From Bacillus subtilis subsp. subtilis (GTDB lineage: Bacteria > Pseudomonadota > Gammaproteobacteria > Xanthomonadales > Xanthomonadaceae): a stretch of DNA of 64,000 bases. Position 1 is the stretch's first letter. The number at the start of each line of letters is the position of its first letter. The DNA is taken from positions 62,001 to 126,000 of the forward strand of contig JAHREJ010000001.1 in the NCBI GenBank assembly GCA_021733645.1, given 5' to 3'. The position numbers and the translations under genes are program-made. The notes beneath the pieces are model-generated. The model did no database searches. It was given only the letters and a program-made list of their open reading frames with translations, and was not told the DNA's origin. Below are positions 9,425 to 20,100 of the stretch, in pieces.

Positions 9425-10527
9425 CCTCCCCCCGCACCGTCGCCGTTGCCGGCGACACGCCTTACACCATCCACATCGGCCCGGGCCTGCTCGGCCAGGG
9501 CGCGTTGCTGGCCCAGCACGTGCGCGGCCGCCATGTGCTGCTGCTGAGCGATTCGGCGGTGGCACCGTTGTACCTGGCCGGCGTGAAAGACGCCCTGCTC
9601 GCCGCACGCCCGGACCTGCTGATCGGCGAACTGGTGCTGCCGGCCGGCGAAGCCTCCAAGACCCTGGCCAACTTCGGCGCGGCGATCAGCGCGCTGGCCG
9701 CGCTCGGCGCCACCCGCGATGCCTGCGTACTGGCCCTGGGCGGCGGTGTCGCCGGTGACCTGGCCGGGTTTGCCGCCGCCTGCTGGATGCGCGGGGTGGA
9801 CTGCGTGCAGTTGCCGACCTCGCTGCTGGCCATGGTCGATTCCTCGGTGGGTGGCAAGACCGCAGTGGACATCCCCGAAGGCAAAAACCTGGTGGGGGCC
9901 TTCCACCCACCGCGCGCGGTGATTGCCGATACCACCGCGCTGCGCACCCTGCCCCCGCGCGAACTGCGCGCCGGCCTGGCCGAGGTGATCAAGTACGGTG
10001 CAATCGGCGACCCACTGTTCTTCCAGTGGCTGCAGGCCGAACACGCCGCGCTGCTGGCCGGCGACGACGCCGCGCTGGCCCAGGCGATCGCGCGCAGCTG
10101 CGAGCACAAGGCCGAGATCGTGGCGCGTGACCCGCACGAGAAGGGCGAGCGCGCCCTGCTCAACCTGGGCCATACCTTTGGCCACGCCATCGAAACCGAA
10201 CAGGGTTACGGTGCGCCCGGCAACGACAACCTCAACCACGGTGAAGCGGTGGCAGTGGGCATGGTGCTGGCCGCGCGCCTGTCCGCGCAGCTGGGCATGA
10301 GCAGCGAGGCCGACACCGCGCAGCTGCGCGACCTGCTGCTGCGCTACGAACTGCCGGTGGCCATTCCCGCCGGGCTGGCGCCGACGGCGTTGCTGGCCCG
10401 CATGCGCCTGGACAAGAAGAACATCGCCGGGCGCCTGCGCCTGGTGCTGTGGCGTGGCATCGGCCGTGCCGAGGTGGTGGCCGACGTGGACGAAGCCGAC
10501 GTGCTGCGCGTGCTGGCCGCGCACTGA
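9421..10527 (+). CDS. aroB: 3-dehydroquinate synthase
   Basis: NAD- and Zn-dependent cyclase that converts DAHP to 3-dehydroquinate. The 368-aa length is usual. [11 protein letters not shown] and [18 protein letters not shown] are the NAD/substrate-binding segments, and [11 protein letters not shown] carries zinc-ligand histidines. The ATG at 9421 overlaps the aroK stop by 4 bp. The aroK-aroB-hemE order, with a small gene between aroB and hemE, looks like a housekeeping block. Confidence 0.95.
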   Translation: MTSPRTVAVAGDTPYTIHIGPGLLGQGALLAQHVRGRHVLLLSDSAVAPLYLAGVKDALLAARPDLLIGELVLPAGEASKTLANFGAAISALAALGATRDACVLALGGGVAGDLAGFAAACWMRGVDCVQLPTSLLAMVDSSVGGKTAVDIPEGKNLVGAFHPPRAVIADTTALRTLPPRELRAGLAEVIKYGAIGDPLFFQWLQAEHAALLAGDDAALAQAIARSCEHKAEIVARDPHEKGERALLNLGHTFGHAIETEQGYGAPGNDNLNHGEAVAVGMVLAARLSAQLGMSSEADTAQLRDLLLRYELPVAIPAGLAPTALLARMRLDKKNIAGRLRLVLWRGIGRAEVVADVDEADVLRVLAAH

Positions 10528-10599
10528 CCTGCGACCGTTCGCCGCAGGCCCGGTGGGCCACCACGGCCCACCCCGGTGTTCACGGCTACAATCGTGGCC

Positions 10600-10851
10600 A
10601 TGCGCGTCTTCCTGCAGCAACACCCCGGCGGCGCCGAACCGGCCCGCTACCTCCAGCTGACCCTGCAGACGGACCTGTTCGGCCGCTGGGAGCTGCTGCG
10701 CGAGTCCGGCCAGGTTGGCGGTCGCGCGCAGTTGCGGCGCGAGGTGTTCGCCCAGGCCGAACCGGCCCAGCGCGCCTTTGAAAAGGCGCGCGATGCCCAG
10801 CTGCAACACGGCTACCAGATCACCTACACCAGCGGTGTTGCCCCGCGCTGA
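10600..10851 (+). CDS. small WGR-domain-like protein
   Basis: An 83-aa protein that resembles a stand-alone WGR module: it contains GRWELLRESGQVGGRAQL, then FEKARDAQLQHGYQIT, the ordering seen in WGR domains, which in other proteins contact nucleic acid. No catalytic domain is present. ATG 10600 is used; a TACAAT -10-like hexamer at 10587-10592 would begin transcription almost at the ATG, suggesting a leaderless mRNA. It lies between aroB and hemE on the same strand. Function unknown. Confidence 0.7.
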   Translation: MRVFLQQHPGGAEPARYLQLTLQTDLFGRWELLRESGQVGGRAQLRREVFAQAEPAQRAFEKARDAQLQHGYQITYTSGVAPR

Positions 10852-10914
10852 GCGCCGGTGCCGCCCCGCTCTTTCATCCCGGCCCCGCGCCACCAGAGTC
10901 CAAGGAAGCGTTAC

Positions 10915-11988
10915 GTGACCAGCCCCTCCCGCCATGATCGCCTGCTGCGCGCCCTGCGCCGCGAACCGGTGGATTGCACCCCCGTCTGGCTGATGCGCCA
11001 GGCCGGGCGTTACCTGCCCGAGTACCGCGCCACCCGCGCCAAGGCCGGCAGCTTCCTGGCCATGGCCAAGAATCCCGACATCGCCTGTGAAGTGACCCTG
11101 CAGCCGCTGCGTCGTTTCGACCTGGATGCGGCGATCCTGTTCTCGGACATCCTCACCATTCCCGATGCGATGGGCCTGGAGCTGTACTTCGTCGATGGTG
11201 AAGGCCCCAAGTTCCGCCATCCGGTGCGCGACACCGCCGCCATCGCCAAGCTGGCCGTGCCGGACATGGAAACCGAACTGCGCTACGTGATGGATGCGGT
11301 GCGCGTGATCCGCCGCGAGCTGGACGGCAGCGTGCCGCTGATCGGCTTCTCCGGCAGCCCGTGGACGCTGGCCTGCTACATGGTCGAAGGCGGCGGCAGC
11401 AAGGACTTCGCGCGGATCAAGGCGATGGCCCTGAACGAACCGGCCGCCCTGCACCAGCTGCTGTCGGTGGTGACCGACGCGGTGATCGCCTACCTGGCCG
11501 CCCAGCGCGCGGCCGGCGCGCAGGTGCTGCAGGTGTTCGACACCTGGGGCGGCGTGCTCAGCCCGGGCATGTACCGCGAGTTCTCACTGCGCTACCTGAC
11601 CCGCATCGCGCAGGAACTCGAACGCGGTGACGGCAACCAGCGCACCCCGCTGATCCTGTTCGGCAAGGGTACCGGCCTGCACCTGGGTGCGCTGGCCGAC
11701 ACCGGCGCCGACGCCCTGGGCGTGGACTGGACGCTCGACCTGTCCGATGCGCTGGACCGCACCGGCGGCCGCGTCGCGCTGCAGGGCAACCTTGACCCGG
11801 CCACGCTGTATGGCAATCCCGAGGCGATCGAACGCGCCGCCGGCCGCGTGCTCGACAACTACGCACAGGGCAACGGCGGCTCGCGCGAGGGCCATGTGTT
11901 CAACCTGGGGCATGGCATGTCCCCGGACATGAACCCCGAGCACGTGGGCGTGCTGGTGGAGGCGGTGCACCGGCTCAGCAAGCGCTGA
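10915..11988 (+). CDS. hemE: uroporphyrinogen decarboxylase
   Basis: Decarboxylates uroporphyrinogen III to coproporphyrinogen III in haem synthesis. The 357-aa protein has both family signatures: [16 protein letters not shown] near the N-terminus and [16 protein letters not shown] in the middle, plus [16 protein letters not shown] at the C-terminus. The start is GTG at 10915 ([14 protein letters not shown]), preceded by AAGGAAG; a longer in-frame reading from 10858 would add a proline/arginine-rich stretch absent from the family. Confidence 0.95.
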   Translation: MTSPSRHDRLLRALRREPVDCTPVWLMRQAGRYLPEYRATRAKAGSFLAMAKNPDIACEVTLQPLRRFDLDAAILFSDILTIPDAMGLELYFVDGEGPKFRHPVRDTAAIAKLAVPDMETELRYVMDAVRVIRRELDGSVPLIGFSGSPWTLACYMVEGGGSKDFARIKAMALNEPAALHQLLSVVTDAVIAYLAAQRAAGAQVLQVFDTWGGVLSPGMYREFSLRYLTRIAQELERGDGNQRTPLILFGKGTGLHLGALADTGADALGVDWTLDLSDALDRTGGRVALQGNLDPATLYGNPEAIERAAGRVLDNYAQGNGGSREGHVFNLGHGMSPDMNPEHVGVLVEAVHRLSKR

Positions 11989-12073
11989 CAGCGCTGCGCC
12001 GCCGGGCATGGTTCGGCCGCAACGTGGAGGCTCCGCGTCTCTTGACCGCACCCTGATCCCGGATCGGCGATCA

Positions 12074-12100
12074 TGTGCACCTCGTTGATGAAGGTGCACA
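12074..12100. promoter_or_regulatory. 9-bp inverted repeat at the start of the MFS gene (probable operator)
   Basis: Arms TGTGCACCT (12074-12082) and AGGTGCACA (12092-12100) are perfect complements with a 9-bp spacer, so the half-sites are 18 bp apart, which would suit a dimeric repressor of TetR, MarR or GntR type. It ends two bases before ATG 12103. No regulator gene is adjacent, so the binding protein is unknown. Confidence 0.6.
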
Positions 12101-12102
12101 CG

Positions 12103-13506
12103 ATGACGACCCGCAGCTACGCCTCGATCCGGCCCCTGTTGTGGCTGGTCTCGCTGGCGATCTTCATGCAGATGCTGGACGCCACCATCGTCAACACCGC
12201 CCTTCCCGCCATGGCCCGCAGCCTCGGCGAAAGCCCGCTGCAGATGCAGTCGGTGGTGTTCAGCTACGCCCTGGCCGTGGCGACCTTCATCCCCGCGTCG
12301 GGCTGGATCGCCGACCGCTTCGGCACCCGCCGCACCTTCCTTGTCGCCATCATCCTGTTCACCCTTGGCTCGCTCGCCTGCGCCCTGGCCCAGACCCTGC
12401 ACCAGCTGGTCGGCGCCCGGGTGCTGCAGGGCATCGGCGGGGCCATGCTGCTGCCGGTCGGGCGGCTTGCCGTGATGCGCTCGGTGTCGCGCGAAGAGTT
12501 CCTGCGCGCCATGAGCTTCATCGCCATCCCGGCCCTGATCGGCCCGTTGATCGGCCCCACCCTCGGCGGCTGGCTGGTGGAAGTGGCCTCATGGCACTGG
12601 GTGTTCCTGATCAACCTGCCGATCGGCGTCATCGGCTATATCGCCGCCATGAAGATCATGCCCGACCACTACGCCGAACACCGTACCCGCTTCGATATCG
12701 CCGGCTACCTCATGCTCGCCTTCGGCATGGTCGTGCTCTCCCTGGCCCTGGACGGCATCTCCGGCATGGCTACGCCGCACGCACTGGTGATGCTGATGAC
12801 GGTGGCCGGCCTGGCCGCCCTGGTCGGGTACTGGCTGCACGCGGCCAACTCCACCGCGCCGCTGTTCTCGCTGGCGCTGTTCCACGTGCCCAGCTACCGC
12901 ATCGGCATCCTGGGCAACCTGTTTTCGCGCATCGGCAGCAGCGCCATGCCACTGCTGATCCCCCTGCTGTTGCAGGTGGGCATGGGCATGAGCCCGATGA
13001 ATGCCGGCCTGTTGATGATCCCCGTCGCCGCCGCCGGCATGCTGTCCAAGCGCTACGCAGTCAAGCTGGTCGAGCGCTTCGGCTACCGCCGCGTGCTGAT
13101 GGTCAACACCGTGCTGGTGGGCGTGGCCATGGCCAGCTTCATCTTCATGACCCCCGGCCAGCCGCTGTGGGTGCGCGTGATCCAGCTGGCCGTGTTTGGG
13201 GCGGTCAACTCCCTGCAGTTCACTGTCATGAACACCGTCACCCTGCGCGACCTGGACCGTGACTTCGCCAGTTCCGGCAACAGCCTGCTGTCGATGGTGA
13301 TGATGCTCGCCACCGGCTTCGGGGCGGCCGCCGCCGGCAGCCTGCTGGCCGCCTTCGCCCACCTGGATGCACTGCACGGTGCGACCGCCGCCCTGCACGC
13401 CACGTTCGTCTGCGTGGGTGCCATCACGCTGACCTCCACGCTCATCTTCTGGCAGTTGCCCGACACCCGCCCTTCCCCGCGCGATGTGGAGGAAGTTGCC
13501 GAGTAG
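12103..13506 (+). CDS. MFS drug efflux transporter, DHA2 family (MdtD-like)
   Basis: A 467-aa inner-membrane proton antiporter with about 14 predicted helices. Motifs of the drug:H+ antiporter-2 group are visible: LDATIVNTALPAMA in helix 1 (motif D1), GWIADRFGTRR in the loop after helix 2 (motif A) and GPLIGPTLGGWL in helix 5 (motif C). Overall it resembles E. coli MdtD. ATG 12103 (MTTRSYASIRPLL) is preferred; a start at 12073 would place the operator-like inverted repeat inside the coding region. Substrate unknown. It stands alone after hemE and converges on the kinase array. Confidence 0.88.
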   Translation: MTTRSYASIRPLLWLVSLAIFMQMLDATIVNTALPAMARSLGESPLQMQSVVFSYALAVATFIPASGWIADRFGTRRTFLVAIILFTLGSLACALAQTLHQLVGARVLQGIGGAMLLPVGRLAVMRSVSREEFLRAMSFIAIPALIGPLIGPTLGGWLVEVASWHWVFLINLPIGVIGYIAAMKIMPDHYAEHRTRFDIAGYLMLAFGMVVLSLALDGISGMATPHALVMLMTVAGLAALVGYWLHAANSTAPLFSLALFHVPSYRIGILGNLFSRIGSSAMPLLIPLLLQVGMGMSPMNAGLLMIPVAAAGMLSKRYAVKLVERFGYRRVLMVNTVLVGVAMASFIFMTPGQPLWVRVIQLAVFGAVNSLQFTVMNTVTLRDLDRDFASSGNSLLSMVMMLATGFGAAAAGSLLAAFAHLDALHGATAALHATFVCVGAITLTSTLIFWQLPDTRPSPRDVEEVAE

Positions 13507-13560
13507 CATCGGGCCGTTGGCCACTGACCAATGGCCCAACCGCGCACCAACGCTGCGCGG

Positions 13561-16500
13561 TTACCCGCGCGCGGCGCGCAACGCGCGTGCGATGGCCTCC
13601 ACCAGCAGGTCGCCGGTCACCGGCTTGCGCAGGAATCCGCTGAAGCCGGCTGCGCTGACCTGCTGCTCGATGCCCGGATCGGTGCGCGCGGTCACCGCGA
13701 TCATCGGCATGTCGTAGCCCTGGTTGTGCAGGTGTCCGGCCAGCTCGATGCCGCCCAGTCCCGGCAGGTCCAGGTCCAGCAGCGCGACATCGAACGGCGT
13801 GCCACTCACCTCGCGCAATGCCGCCAGGGCGTGCTCGGCGTGCACCATCTCATGCCCGCGCGCGCCCAGCAGGCCGGTGATCACGCTGGCCACGGTGGCA
13901 TCGTCCTCCACCAGCAGGATGCGCAGCGGCGGCAGCCGCAGGCTCTCCGCCCCCGCCTCGCCACCGGCCGGTGCCGTGGCGATGTGCAGCGGCAAGGGCA
14001 GGCTCACGCTGAAGCGCGTGCCCACGCCCAACTGGCTCTCCACCCCGATCTGGCCCTGCATCGCCAGCGCCAGCTCACGGCAGATGGCCAGCCCCAGGCC
14101 GCTGCCGCCGTACTGCGCCGCCGTGCGCGCGCCATCGGCCTGCTCGAAGCGGCGGAACAGCCGCTGCTGCTGTTCGCTGCTGATCCCAGGTCCGGTATCG
14201 GACACCTCGAAGTACAGCCCACGCTCGGCCGACAACGTGGCCGCTTTCAGGCGTACCTCACCGTGGGTGGTGAACTTCACCGCATTGCCCAGCAGGTTGA
14301 GCAGGATCTGCCGGACCCGCACCGCATCGCCCACGCTGCCCAGCCCGGGCGGCAACAGGTTGTCCACCACGAAGCGCACATGCTTCTGTTCGGCCAGCGC
14401 CGCCATCAAGGTGCACACATCGTCCACCAGGTTGTGCACGTCGAACGGCTGTGCCTGCAGCTGCAGCCGGCCCGACTCGATCCGGGCCAGGTCCAGCGCA
14501 TCGTTGACCAGGTGCAGCAGGTGCTCGCCGGCATGCCGGATCGAGGCGGTCCAGCTGCGCTGCTGCGGATCCAGCGACGAGCCCAGCAGCAGCTCGCTCA
14601 TGCCCAGCACGCCGGTCATCGGGGTACGCACTTCATGGCCCAGGTTGGCCAGGAAGCGGGTCTTGGCCGCCGACGCCTGCTCGGCCAGCTCCTGCTTCTG
14701 CAGGGCCAACTGGTAGGCATGCCTGCGCTGCAACCGGCGCCGATAAAGCCACGCCACCAGGCTCATCAGCAGCAGCGTCATCGAGGTCAGTACCAGCAGC
14801 CCGGACATGCTCCGCCACCACGGCGGCATCACCCGGAATTCCAGTGACTGGACGCGCGACCACACCTGGTCGGCCGAACGTGCCTGCACCTCCAGCCGGT
14901 AGCGACCCGGCGGCAGCCGCGAGAACACGCGTTCGCCGGCCGGCCCCACTTCCACCCAGTCCGGGTCGTATCCAGCCAGGCGGTAGCGGTAGCTGTTGGA
15001 GGAGGAATCGGCGAAGGACAGCAGGCGCGCCACGATGCGCAGGTCGCGATCGGCGTCGGCGATCTCCAGCGGGGTCAGGTGGGTCAGGTCGGCCACGCGG
15101 TCGCCGCGGCGCACTTCCACCCGTTCGATCACCAGGGGCGCGCGGCGGTTGGACGGGCGCACCTGGCGCGGGTCGAACACCACCACCCCGGCAGGCGTGC
15201 CACCCACGATGCGGCCGCTGGCGGTGCGGGTCAGCGTGCTGCGCCGGAACTCCTGGCTGGGCAGGCCATCGTGCACGCCATACAGGCGCACATTGCCCAT
15301 CTGCGGATCCACCCGGATCAGCCCACGGGCACTGGCCGCCCAGACCACGCCCTGTGCGTCCACCACCAGCCCGGTCGCCGACACTTCCGGGTAGCCCGCG
15401 CCACCACCGATGACGGTCTGCAGCAACAGCCGTCCGCCCTGCCAGCGATACTGACTGAGCCGCCCTTCTTCGGACATCCACACGCTGCCGTCCTCACCGC
15501 GCGCCAGCGCATGGACCGGCGCCGACGGCGCGCCGGGCACCGGTTCGAACTGCGAACGGCGCGGTACCCACTGCAGCAGGCCCTGGTTGGTGGCCACCCA
15601 CAGGGTGTCCTCGGGGCCGCACAGCAGGTCCAGCGAAAGCTGCCCGGCGGCAAGCCCGGCATGCCCGGCCGGCACCCGGTGCAGTACCCGTCCCTCCAGG
15701 TCGCGCTGCTGCAGCCCGGCCGCTGCGGCGCTCCACAGCCGCCCGCCATCGCACAGCGCCAGCGATTCCAGCTGGCCATCCGTGGCCGCGTCCACCGCCG
15801 CATCGCGCCCCCAGCGCCGGATCGCGCCGTCCTTGGGGTCGTAACGCAGCAACGCGCCCATCGAGCCGATCCAGACCCGCCCCGTCGCATCTTCCTGCAC
15901 CGACTGCAGCCACTGGGTGCCATCCACGCCGGTGCGGTGCTGGGTGACCCGGCCACTGACCGGATCGAACTTGTCCAGCGCGCCGTGCGTGCCGACCGTC
16001 CACACCCCGCCATCGGCGGCCGCGGACATGCCCAGCACGTAGCCGTTGCGCAGCGAGGTCGGATCATCCTCCAGCCGCGACAGCACCGAGAACTGCCACC
16101 AGCGCGGCAACAGGTGCCACAACCCGCCGTTGATGCTGGCCAGCCAGATCCCGCCTTCGCGGTCTTCATAGGCCCCGGTCCAGTTCGGTCGCACCTGGCC
16201 GCGCGCCACCGCGCTGTACAGCGGCACCTGCTGGAACTGGTTGTCGTAGGCCCGGCCCAACCCGGACCGGGTATCCAGCCAGTACCCGCCCTGCTCGTCG
16301 CGCAGCATCATGCCCAGCACCTGGTCGCCGGCGCCAACCTTCCACGGGGCCTGCTCGACGTGTCCGTCCGGTCGCCGCACCAGCACCCCGGCATTGGTGC
16401 CGATCCACAGGCTGCCGTCGATTTCGGCGGTCAGGCCGTTGATCACCTGCGCGGGTACATCGTGGCTGGCCACGCGCTCGAAATCGCGCCCGGTCCAACG

Positions 16501-17091
16501 CGCCAGGCCCGCCTGCGTACCCACCCACAGGCTGCCATCGCGGGTGGTGGCCAGCTGGGTCACCGAGGCGGCGGGCAGGCTGCGCGGGTTGCCGCGCTCG
16601 GGCATGAACCGGGTTATGTGGCCGTCGCGGTCAAGACGGTGCAGGCCGCCTTCGTAGGTGCCGAACCACACCGTGCCATCGGCGGTGGAGGTGATCGACC
16701 AGATCGTGTTGCTGCCGATCTGCGGGTGGCTGGCACGGTCGAAGAAGCGCAGTTCGCGCCGGTCGGCCGACATCATCGCCAGCCCGGCGTTCTCGGTGCC
16801 GATCCACAGCTGGTTGCGCGCGTCCACATGCACGCTCCACACGTGGTTGTCGCGCAGCCCGTCCTCGGCACGCCACACCCGGTAATTGCGCCCGTCGTAG
16901 CGCGCCAGCCCATCGTTGGTGGCGATCCAGAGGTAGCCATAGCCGTCCTCGGCCATGCGGTTGACCGTGTTGGACGGCAACCCGTCGAACACGGTCAGCT
17001 GGCGGGGTGTTGGCGGCACGGGCTGGGCGTGGCCAAGGGTGGACCACAACCCTGCAATCCCGATCAGGAGCAGCCAACGCAAAAACACCAC
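13561..17091 (-). CDS. propeller-type hybrid sensor histidine kinase/response regulator (array gene 1, motifs intact)
   Basis: A 1176-aa one-piece two-component sensor. In order: signal peptide (VVFLRWLLLIGIAGLWSTLG), a periplasmic two-bladed set of Reg_prop repeats (about 25-690, recurring GYLWIATNDGLARYDG and LWIGT patterns), a Y_Y_Y domain (about 690-755), one membrane helix near 770, HisKA with His819 in [11 protein letters not shown], HATPase with NLLGNAVKF, DTGPGI and GSGLGLAI, and a C-terminal receiver with VEDD, phospho-acceptor Asp1106 and Lys1156. All key residues are present. The start is taken as GTG 17091, after a GGGGGGAT site and at the signal peptide; ATG 17178 is the longer alternative. 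Ligand and output are unknown; no separate response regulator lies nearby. Confidence 0.9.
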   Translation of the reverse strand: MVFLRWLLLIGIAGLWSTLGHAQPVPPTPRQLTVFDGLPSNTVNRMAEDGYGYLWIATNDGLARYDGRNYRVWRAEDGLRDNHVWSVHVDARNQLWIGTENAGLAMMSADRRELRFFDRASHPQIGSNTIWSITSTADGTVWFGTYEGGLHRLDRDGHITRFMPERGNPRSLPAASVTQLATTRDGSLWVGTQAGLARWTGRDFERVASHDVPAQVINGLTAEIDGSLWIGTNAGVLVRRPDGHVEQAPWKVGAGDQVLGMMLRDEQGGYWLDTRSGLGRAYDNQFQQVPLYSAVARGQVRPNWTGAYEDREGGIWLASINGGLWHLLPRWWQFSVLSRLEDDPTSLRNGYVLGMSAAADGGVWTVGTHGALDKFDPVSGRVTQHRTGVDGTQWLQSVQEDATGRVWIGSMGALLRYDPKDGAIRRWGRDAAVDAATDGQLESLALCDGGRLWSAAAAGLQQRDLEGRVLHRVPAGHAGLAAGQLSLDLLCGPEDTLWVATNQGLLQWVPRRSQFEPVPGAPSAPVHALARGEDGSVWMSEEGRLSQYRWQGGRLLLQTVIGGGAGYPEVSATGLVVDAQGVVWAASARGLIRVDPQMGNVRLYGVHDGLPSQEFRRSTLTRTASGRIVGGTPAGVVVFDPRQVRPSNRRAPLVIERVEVRRGDRVADLTHLTPLEIADADRDLRIVARLLSFADSSSNSYRYRLAGYDPDWVEVGPAGERVFSRLPPGRYRLEVQARSADQVWSRVQSLEFRVMPPWWRSMSGLLVLTSMTLLLMSLVAWLYRRRLQRRHAYQLALQKQELAEQASAAKTRFLANLGHEVRTPMTGVLGMSELLLGSSLDPQQRSWTASIRHAGEHLLHLVNDALDLARIESGRLQLQAQPFDVHNLVDDVCTLMAALAEQKHVRFVVDNLLPPGLGSVGDAVRVRQILLNLLGNAVKFTTHGEVRLKAATLSAERGLYFEVSDTGPGISSEQQQRLFRRFEQADGARTAAQYGGSGLGLAICRELALAMQGQIGVESQLGVGTRFSVSLPLPLHIATAPAGGEAGAESLRLPPLRILLVEDDATVASVITGLLGARGHEMVHAEHALAALREVSGTPFDVALLDLDLPGLGGIELAGHLHNQGYDMPMIAVTARTDPGIEQQVSAAGFSGFLRKPVTGDLLVEAIARALRAARG

Positions 17092-17191
17092 TGGTGGATC
17101 CCCCCATCGTCCATGGATGCATGCCAGGGCGGCGGGCGCGCGTTGTCGCGGGCGCACCGGTCCTGGACCAGCCCGCATGGTAAACGGTTCG

Positions 17192-20100
17192 TTACGCGGC
17201 GACGATCCGCCCCGCCTGGCGCGCGGCGCGCACTGCCGCCAACAACTGCTCGCCGCTGGCCGGCTTGTGCAACAGGTCCACCGCACCGGCCGCCAGCGCC
17301 TGCGCGGCCAGGCCAGCCTCGCAGCGGGCGGTCACCACCACCACCGGCACCGTGCACGCCTGCGCGCGCAGCATGTCCAGCAGCTGCCACCCATCCACGC
17401 CGGGCAGGTCCAGGTCCAGCAACACCACGTCGAACCGCGCCACGGCCAGTTCCCCCAGCGCCGCCAAGGCATGCGCGGCGGTCACCACGTGTGCGCCGCC
17501 GGCGGCCAGCAGCGCGGCGTGCACTTCGGCCACCAGCGCGTCGTCTTCCACCAACAGCACCTGCCCGCCGCGGCAGGGCGGCGCCCCGTTGCTGACCGGG
17601 CCTGCGCTATCGGGCGCGTCGGTTTCGCATCGGCCGCCTGCGGTCATCGGCAGGCTCAACACCACCTGCCAGCCGGGCCCGGGGCCGCACCACAGGCTGC
17701 CGCCCAGGGCGTGCACGCAGGCGCGGGCAGGCTGCAGGGCCTCGCTGGACAGCGCCGCGGCCGGCAGCGGGGTGGCCGGGGTCGCCAATGCCTGGATGTC
17801 CACCCGCAGACCGCTGCGGCCAGGCAGCCAGTCCACGCGAACTGATATCCGGCAGGCGCACAGCGTCTCCACCAGCGCATCCAGCACCCGCTGCAGCAGT
17901 TGCTGCAGCCGCTGCGGGTCGGTATGCATCGGCGTGGCACCGGGCAGGTGCAGGTGGACGTCCAGGCTGCTGCCGTGGGCGCGCAGGTCCGGCTGCATGC
18001 GGTGTTGCCAGCGCGGCAGCAACGCCACCAGGTCAACGTCGATGCAATGCAGCGGCAGCCGCCCCGCCTCCATGCGAGCGTCATCCAGGGCCTGGTCCAC
18101 GATCGCCAGCAATTGCCGGCCGCCCCGCTCGATCCGCTGCAGCCGCTGCCGTTGCTGGGGGTCCAGCGACGAAGCCAGCAGCAGTTCGGTCATGCCCAGC
18201 ACGCCGGTCAATGGCGTGCGCACTTCATGCCCGAAGGTGGCCAGGTAGCGCGTCTTGGCCTGTGCGGACTGCTGCGCCCAGGCGTGCCGCTGCGCCACCG
18301 CCCGGCGCGCCCGCGACCGGGCAAGGCTGCGCCAGCCGGCCCATGCCAACAGCGCCAGCAACGCGATGGCGCCGACCGCGCGCGCCGTGCGCGGCCCCGG
18401 ATGCTGCCAGCCACCTGGCTGCACATGCAGGGCCAGGGTGTGCACTGCCGACCACGGGCCCTGGCCACTGCGTTCCTGGTACTCCAGCACCTGCAGACCC
18501 GGCGGCAACCGTGGAAAATCAATCGTGCCGCGGCTGCGGGTGCGGCGCCATCCGCGTTCGCCATCGCGCAGCCGGAAGCGGTACTGCTGGCCCGGATCGA
18601 GCTGCGCCGACAGCACCCGCGCGGTGATCTGGATATCGCGATCCTCCGCATGCAGCTGCAGCGGTGCCAGCGACGGCAGCGTGAGCAGGCGCGCATCGCG
18701 GCGCACCTGCACCCGCTCGATCACCAGCGCCGAAGGCACCGCCGGTTGCGCCAGCAGCGCAGGATCAAACGCCATCGCGCCCTGCGCATCGATGGCCAGC
18801 ATGCGCCCGCCATCGGCCTGCAGGCTGGCCTGCAGCAGTGCTGCGGGAATGCCATCGTCGCGCGTGTAGAGGCGCACCTGGCGCCGTGCCGGCACCACCC
18901 GCAGCAGCCCGTGGTTGGAAGTGCCCCACAGCATGCCGTCGGCATCGGTGGCCAGGGCGCGCACGGCGTATGCCGGCAGCCCATCGCGGTGGTCCAGGCG
19001 CAGGCTGCGGTGCAGGCGATCGCCTTGCCATCGGTAGCGTTCAAGCACGCCGGCCGCCGCCACCCACAGCGCGCCATCGGCGGCGACGTGCAACGCGGTG
19101 ATGTCGCGCGGTGCCCCCGCCACCGGCTGCAGCCGTCCGCCGCGCCACCGTGCCAGCCCGTGGCCGCCGCCCAGCCATACGCCCCCATCGGCGGCGCAGT
19201 GCAGCGAGAGTGGTCCGTGCCCGTGCACCGCGTCCGCCGCCTGCAGGGCCCAGCGCACCTCGCGCCGCCGCGCGATGCCGCGGCGCTCAAGCGTGCCGTC
19301 GTGGATGCGCCAGTACCCCTCCCGCGCACAGTCCAGCTCCACGCTGGTACGTCCGGGTAGCGCTGAAAAGCCATCCAGCCCACGCCGTCGCAGCGGGGCC
19401 GGCTGCCGATCGAACTGCCACCAGCGTGGCGGCAGTCGCCATACGCCCAGATGGCGGCCCAGCAGCCAGGCCCCGCCGTAGCGGTCTTCAAACACGCGAT
19501 GCAGGCGGGGAGGCACGCCACCACCGGCCGCCGTCAGCGACACCGGCGCCGCGCCACCGCGACCGCCACCGGCCGGCTGCCGCCATACCTGCCCGCCCCG
19601 GGCCAGCCAGTGCGCGCCCTCGCCACCGATGCCCAGCAAGTGCCCGTGCAGCGGGGCCGACACCGCCTGCAGCGCACCGATTCCCTGCCCCTGCCATTGC
19701 CCCACGGCCGTGCTGATCCACGCCATGCCGGCGGCGTCCACGCCCAGCCCGGTGATCGCTGCACGCGCCACGCCGGGATCGGGCGGCCGATGAAAGCGCC
19801 CCGTATGCCAGCGCGCAAGCCCGTGCGCAGTGCCGATCCAGAGCACCCCGTCGCCGTCGCGCACCAGATGCTCCACATCGCCCGCCGGCACGCCATCGTC
19901 ACGCAGGGTTGGCAGGAACTGGCGCAGGCGCTGCTGCGGATCGAGCCGGAACAATCCCGCCCAGCGGGTGCCGACCCACACCGTACCATCGGCATCGGGC
20001 AGCACCGCACCGATGGGCACGCCGGCCAGCGCCGGGTGACGCGCGCCGCCAAAATGGTCGATGCGGGTGCGATCGGCCGACATCCGCATCAGCGTGCCGT

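Noticed and set aside
15079-17595. 838-aa plus-strand open frame across kinases 1 and 2
   Set aside because: Runs through two well-supported minus-strand genes; low-complexity His/Gln/Ala/Gly composition.
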